Origin: Streptomyces sp. NBC_01591
GTDB lineage: Bacteria; Actinomycetota; Actinomycetes; Streptomycetales; Streptomycetaceae
Direction of reading: 5' to 3'
Length of the DNA stretch: 64,000 nucleotides
NCBI RefSeq assembly: GCF_035918155.1
Contig: NZ_CP109329.1
Span: 108,744-172,743, forward strand
Shown here: positions 60,381 through 64,000 of the stretch, piece after piece
Position numbering within the stretch: the stretch's first letter is position 1
Layout: each line of letters starts with the position of its first letter
Program-made: the position numbers and the translations under genes
The notes under the pieces: model-generated
Database searches by the model: none
What the model was told of the DNA's origin: nothing
Seen by the model: the letters and a program-made list of their open reading frames with translations, nothing else

Positions 60381-61409
60381 ATGACCGACAGCACGATGTC
60401 GACCACCCCCGACACGATGTGGGAAGTGCGGCTGGCCAATCACCTGAAGGGAGACCTCGGGACCGACACCTTCGACCTCGTACAGGTGCCTACGCCCGAG
60501 CCGGCCACGGGAGAGGTACTGGTCCGCACGGACTACCTGGGTCTGTCGGTGGCGTACCTGGAGATGCTGCGGGCTGACTCCCGTCTGCCGATCCCGCCGT
60601 GGGAGGTCGGCCAGCGCATCGGCGGCGGCGCGGTGGGCACGGTCGTGCGGTCCATCAGTGCGGACCTGGCCGTCGGCGACCAGGTCCGCACCGTGGCCGG
60701 CTGGTGCGAGTACTCGGCCGGGTCTGCCGACCAGTACCCCAAGCTGGACCCCGACCTGTTCCCAAGCCCGGTGCACTACCTCAGCCAGGGGCCCACCGCC
60801 TACTACGGGATGTCCGAGATCGCCAAGGCCGGTGCCGGCGATGTCGTCTCCGGCGCGGCGGGCGGCGTCGGGTCGCTGGCCGGACAGATCGCCAAGTGCC
60901 GGGGCGCCGCGAAGGTGATCGGCAGCGCGGGTAGCCAGGCGAAGATCGACTACCTGGTTGACGAGCTCGGCTTCGACGCGGCGTTCGACTACCACGACGG
61001 CCCCGTCCTCGATCATCTGCGGGAACTGGCGCCCGAGGGCATCACCGTGTTCTTCGACAACGTCGGCGGAGAGCAGTTCGACGCGGCCGTCGAGGCGGCG
61101 GCGCCGGGGGCCCGCTTCGCGCTGTGCGGCGCGCTGGCCACCCAGATCGGCGACCACGAGGACCGGTTCCCCGAGCCGGACCTTACCGCGGCGGCCGCCA
61201 AGGGGATCGAGGTCCTGCCGTTCTCCACCTATCACACCCCGGAGCAGATCGCGGCGTGGACCGAGCACTTCAGCACCTGGTTGAGCGAGGACCGCTTCGT
61301 GTTCCCCCACACGATCGTGGAAGGCGGCCTCTCGGCAGCTCCCCAGGCGCTCGTCTCCCTGCTGAAGGGCAACTACAAGGGCAACGTCTCCGTCAGGGTC
61401 GCCGGCTGA
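60381..61409 (+). CDS. NADP-dependent medium-chain dehydrogenase/reductase (PtgR/CurA-like)
   Basis: 342 residues; GAGGAG stands just upstream of the ATG at 60381. It resembles the zinc-independent enoyl/alkenal reductase branch: MWEVRLANHLKG near the N-terminus, QGPTAYYGMSEIAKAGAGDV, nucleotide-binding SGAAGGVGSLAGQIAKCRG (AxxGxxG), and VFFDNVGGEQFDAAVEAAAP. It probably reduces alpha,beta-unsaturated carbonyls with NADPH. It is controlled by the divergent WYL regulator. A short hairpin (61424-61446) follows before the next gene. Confidence 0.88.
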   Translation: MTDSTMSTTPDTMWEVRLANHLKGDLGTDTFDLVQVPTPEPATGEVLVRTDYLGLSVAYLEMLRADSRLPIPPWEVGQRIGGGAVGTVVRSISADLAVGDQVRTVAGWCEYSAGSADQYPKLDPDLFPSPVHYLSQGPTAYYGMSEIAKAGAGDVVSGAAGGVGSLAGQIAKCRGAAKVIGSAGSQAKIDYLVDELGFDAAFDYHDGPVLDHLRELAPEGITVFFDNVGGEQFDAAVEAAAPGARFALCGALATQIGDHEDRFPEPDLTAAAAKGIEVLPFSTYHTPEQIAAWTEHFSTWLSEDRFVFPHTIVEGGLSAAPQALVSLLKGNYKGNVSVRVAG

Positions 61410-61493
61410 GGCACGAAGAGCGCCGCCCGTCACACACGGACGGGCGACGCGCTCCCGGTGACGTCCCCACCATCCAAGGAGAACCGGCACCAC

Positions 61494-62591
61494 ATGACCG
61501 ACGCCCCCGTGCTGTCCACCCGCACCCTGAACCGGACACTGCTCCAGCGACAGTTCCTGGCAGCCCGAACCTCCCGCCCGGTACTCGACGTCGTCGAACA
61601 CCTGGTCGCTTTGCAGGGGCAGGAGCCCAACTGGCCTTACGTGGGGCTGTGGACCCGGCTGGCCGACTTCCGACATGACGACCTGACGGCACTGCTCCGC
61701 GACGGGCGCGTGGTGCGCTCCGCAGCCCTACGCAGCACCCAGCACCTGACCAGCAGCAACGACTTCCGCTGGCTGCGGCCCGTCGTCCAGCCCGTCCTGG
61801 ACCGCACCGCCCGGGCACAGTACTTCGCTGCGCAGACCGCCGGGTTGAACATCGCCGAGCTCACCGACGCCGGTCGGGAGCTGATGGCTGGCCACACCCT
61901 GCCTCGGCGGAAGCTCGCCCTGTCGCTCGCCGAGCGCTTCCCGGGCCGCGACGGCCGCGTGCTTGCGGGGGCGGTGGAGCTGCGGGTACCGATGGTGCAC
62001 GCCCCGGCCACCGGCGCCTGGGGCGCCTGGGGCAACCGCCCCAACATCGCCATCACCCTCGCGGAGCACTGGATCGGCCGACCGATGGCAGCGCCACGAG
62101 TCGAGACGATGATCCGCCGCTACCTGGCGGCGTTCGGCCCGGCCGGCGTCATGGACATCCAGACATGGTCGGGGCTGACCCGCCTGCGTGAGACTCTCGA
62201 CGGGCTGCGGTCACAGCTGCGCGTCTTCCACGACGAGCGGGGCAATGAGCTCTTCGACCTGCCCGACGCGCCGCTCGCCGACCCGGACCTGCCCGTCCCC
62301 GTGCGATTTCTGCCCGCCTTCGACAACCTCCTCCTCGGGCACACGGACCGCGCGCGAGTGATCAGCGAGGCAGACCGCAAGCTGGTGATGCCGGGTCAGG
62401 CCATGGTGCGGCCCACCTTCCTCGTTGACGGCTTCGTCCACGGCACATGGTCGGTGAAGGGCTCCGTACTGCTCATCTCCCCCTTCCGGCCGCTGTCGCA
62501 AGCGGGCACACAGGCAGTACTGGACGAGGCCGAGCGACTTCTCGCCTTCGTCGCACCTGATGCGGCCAAGCGGAGGGTCACGTTTACCTGA
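61494..62591 (+). CDS. Winged-helix DNA-binding protein (HTH_42, AlkZ/YcaQ-like)
   Basis: 365 residues; AAGGAG precedes the ATG at 61494. It starts RTLNRTLLQRQFLAARTSRP, with LVALQGQEPNWPYVGLWTRL and RSTQHLTSSNDFRWLRPVVQ, which is the HTH_42 family pattern. GPAGVMDIQTWSGLTRLRET, then FLPAFDNLLLGHTDRARV and WSVKGS also fit. Relatives include AlkZ-type DNA glycosylases that unhook crosslinks and protect antibiotic producers. Many members are uncharacterised, and I cannot see whether the QxQ catalytic motif is retained in an active form (ALQGQEP may be it). Co-directional with the dehydrogenase. Confidence 0.82.
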   Translation: MTDAPVLSTRTLNRTLLQRQFLAARTSRPVLDVVEHLVALQGQEPNWPYVGLWTRLADFRHDDLTALLRDGRVVRSAALRSTQHLTSSNDFRWLRPVVQPVLDRTARAQYFAAQTAGLNIAELTDAGRELMAGHTLPRRKLALSLAERFPGRDGRVLAGAVELRVPMVHAPATGAWGAWGNRPNIAITLAEHWIGRPMAAPRVETMIRRYLAAFGPAGVMDIQTWSGLTRLRETLDGLRSQLRVFHDERGNELFDLPDAPLADPDLPVPVRFLPAFDNLLLGHTDRARVISEADRKLVMPGQAMVRPTFLVDGFVHGTWSVKGSVLLISPFRPLSQAGTQAVLDEAERLLAFVAPDAAKRRVTFT

Positions 62592-62612
62592 GAACGACGG
62601 GACGTTTTCCCC

Positions 62613-62880
62613 TCATGCGGCGGCCGCCTCATGCTCGCCGAGCACGCTGAAGTCCATGTCCAGGTGGGCGTCGTAGTCGTCCGGGGTGATGCCGAGCTCG
62701 TGGGTGGAGTACTCGCCGATCCGTTTGATGTGCTCGGTCAGGTAGGGGGAGATCTGGGCCAGATCCAGCGGGTCGACGACCTGGCAGGCGACCCCGATGC
62801 CAACCCAGATGGCGAGGGCGAGGGCGGGGAGACCGGCGCCTGAGCTGTCGAAGAAGGCGTTGGCTCGCAGGAGGCTGCCG
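62613..62880 (-). pseudogene. Extreme C-terminal fragment of a Tn3-family transposase (minus strand)
   Basis: DPLDLAQISPYLTEHIKRIG, then STHELGITPDDYDAHLDMDF, end at 62613. This is the tail expected to follow the fragment encoded at 62933-63175 on the other strand. The upstream residues (ALALAIWVGIGVACQV) are not transposase-like, marking a breakpoint. Confidence 0.6.
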
Positions 62881-62932
62881 GAGACGCCCGGGGGGAGGAG
62901 CTGTCCCAGGGGGCCCAGCCGGTGGGGAGCCA

Positions 62933-63175
62933 GTGGGGTACCTCTCGGATGCGCCGCTCCGCAGCCGGGTGACGGCCGCGACCAACAAGGTCGAGGCGTT
63001 CAACGGCTTCTCGGACTGGGTCCGCTTCGGGCAGCGGGGCACGGTGGCGGCGAACAACCCGGTCGAGCAGGAGAAGGACGTGAAGTTCACCTCGCTGCTG
63101 GCCAACCTGGTGATTTTCCACAACACCCTGGACATCGCCGACGTCGTCCGCGAGCTGCAGGCCGAGGCATTTGTG
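62933..63175 (+). pseudogene. C-terminal-region fragment of a Tn3-family transposase (plus strand)
   Basis: LRSRVTAATNKVEAFNGFSD, GQRGTVAANNPVEQEKDVKF and NLVIFHNTLDIADVVRELQA match the conserved late region of Tn3 transposases. The end of the protein lies inverted at 62613-62880. Both pieces are relics split by an inversion. Confidence 0.72.
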
Positions 63176-63219
63176 AGAGGACGGGGCACCCGGGCGGCCC
63201 GCATACAGCGGCGCAGCGT

Positions 63220-64000
63220 TCATGGTCCGTCGTGCGGGCGGATGAGAAGCAGAGCGATGTCGTCATAGCGGGGCGCGGATTGTTCGGCGTGGTGGAGGAG
63301 GACATCGGCGAGGGCGTCGAGGTTCTCGGGTTCCGCTGCTGCCAGGTGGCCGGCGAGCGTGTTGGTGGCGTCGTCGATGTCGGTGCCGGGGGTTTCGACG
63401 AGTCCGTCGGTGTACAGGGCGAGGACGGCGCCGGGAGGGAGGGGGATCTCGGTGGTGGGGTAGTCGGCGTCCGGGTCGATGCCCAGCAGCAGCCCTGGCG
63501 GCACGCGAAGGATGTCGGTGTGCCCGTCGGGGTGGCGGAGCAGGGCCGGGGGGTGTCCGGCCGTGGCGAGAAGCGCGCGGTGGTGGGTGTGGTCGAGGTG
63601 GGCGATGAGGCAGCTGGCGAACAGGCCGGGGTCGAGGTCGGCCAGGAGGCGGTTGGTGCAGGCGAGGACCGCGCCGGGGGAGGCGCTGGCGGTGGCGGCG
63701 TAGGCGTGGACGGCGGTGCGGACCTGTCCCATGAGGGCGGCGGCGGTGGTGTTGTGGCCTTGCACGTCGCCGATCACCGCGGCGGCCGTCGTGGGTGTGC
63801 AGACGATGAGGTCGTAGAAGTCGCCGCCGATGTCCATGCCGTGACCGGCTGGCCGGTAGCGGGCGGCGACGTCAAAGCCAGTGAGGCGCGGGAGGGTGTG
63901 CGGCAGCAGTCCGGTCTGCAGGGTGTGGGCGAGAGTGTGGTTGGCGTCGTAGAGGCGGGCGCGGTCCAAGGCCTGGGCGATCAGGCCGGTCAATGACGTG
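63220..64000 (-). CDS. C-terminal PP2C/SpoIIE-type protein phosphatase (5' end outside window)
   Basis: About 260 residues are visible; the frame stays open to the window edge, so the N-terminus (often GAF/PAS or HATPase) is missing. The phosphatase domain is clear: LQTGLLPHTLPRLTGFDVAA, GMDIGGDFYDLI (metal-binding Asp), AAVIGDVQGHNTTAAALMGQ, LATAGHPPALLRHPDG, LALYTDGLVETPGTD (Asp) and PRYDDIALLLIRP near the end. It belongs to the large Streptomyces family of Ser/Thr phosphatases acting on anti-sigma-factor antagonists. Confidence 0.9.
   Translation of the reverse strand, partial: TSLTGLIAQALDRARLYDANHTLAHTLQTGLLPHTLPRLTGFDVAARYRPAGHGMDIGGDFYDLIVCTPTTAAAVIGDVQGHNTTAAALMGQVRTAVHAYAATASASPGAVLACTNRLLADLDPGLFASCLIAHLDHTHHRALLATAGHPPALLRHPDGHTDILRVPPGLLLGIDPDADYPTTEIPLPPGAVLALYTDGLVETPGTDIDDATNTLAGHLAAAEPENLDALADVLLHHAEQSAPRYDDIALLLIRPHDGP

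Overview
The window looks like Streptomyces (or a close high-GC actinomycete) accessory DNA. GC is very high throughout, coding regions use GC-rich third positions, start codons are often GTG or TTG, and the families seen are typical of the genus: an ATP-grasp RiPP cassette, a type I-E CRISPR repeat, XRE regulators, a MobF relaxase with a DUF4913-like neighbour, a SpoIIE phosphatase and WYL regulators. It reads like a conjugative/linear plasmid or a chromosome-arm island. It has plasmid transfer genes, many broken genes and deeply nested transposons, and no housekeeping, rRNA or tRNA genes were recognised.

Layout. 1-3500: tail of a regulator, a strong hairpin, then a tightly coupled graspetide (tgmA/B/C-type) operon preceded by two tiny Cys-containing ORFs. 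The maturase-linked methyltransferase carries an apparent one-base frameshift. 3500-6800: an orphan type I-E CRISPR repeat, an XRE regulator with a two-TM mini-protein, and a four-repeat CRISPR array without cas genes. 6800-13600: a SUKH-like protein, a lipoprotein M1 metallopeptidase, a convergent secreted trypsin/FG-GAP-like protein and a secreted single-anchor protein. 13800-23040: transfer region with a MobF relaxase, GNAT protein, cell-wall hydrolase and coupling-protein remnants meeting at a deletion junction, and plasmid-type unknown proteins. A dispersed palindrome built around GTTGTCCGCGGACAAC recurs here.

23280-31400: a lipoprotein coupled to an amber-interrupted secreted protein, then an HTTM-type membrane protein, an unknown, a DCC thiol-oxidoreductase and a serine hydrolase. 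This probable operon is split by two inverted IS3-type copies (1,521 bp each). 31400-36600: scars (IS5, Tn3, integrase remnants), a tyrosine recombinase operon with a dif-like palindrome beside it, and small secreted or membrane proteins. 36678-38810: an MFS exporter and a degenerate hypE.

38806-58360 is a 19.5-kb Tn3-family transposon inserted in hypE (5-bp duplication GAGTA). Its own tnpA is interrupted by a second 7.2-kb Tn3-type transposon (duplication ATCAA) carrying a resolvase, a secreted protein and a DUF2236/Lcp-like oxygenase. Further right lies a third unit of 5.2 kb with 54-bp inverted repeats and duplication GAAAC. It carries an IS1182-type transposase, a HTH/P-loop/96-bp-repeat STAND-like protein and a small two-TM protein. 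The outer transposon also carries an APH-type kinase, a SAM methyltransferase, an IS30 transposase and a resolvase remnant.

58356-64000: the hypE tail fused in frame to an NmrA-type fragment, a WYL regulator divergent from a medium-chain dehydrogenase, a winged-helix (HTH_42/YcaQ-like) protein, rearranged Tn3 fragments and the C-terminal part of a SpoIIE-type phosphatase. All assignments were made by reading the sequence and from memory of the families; no database search was run.
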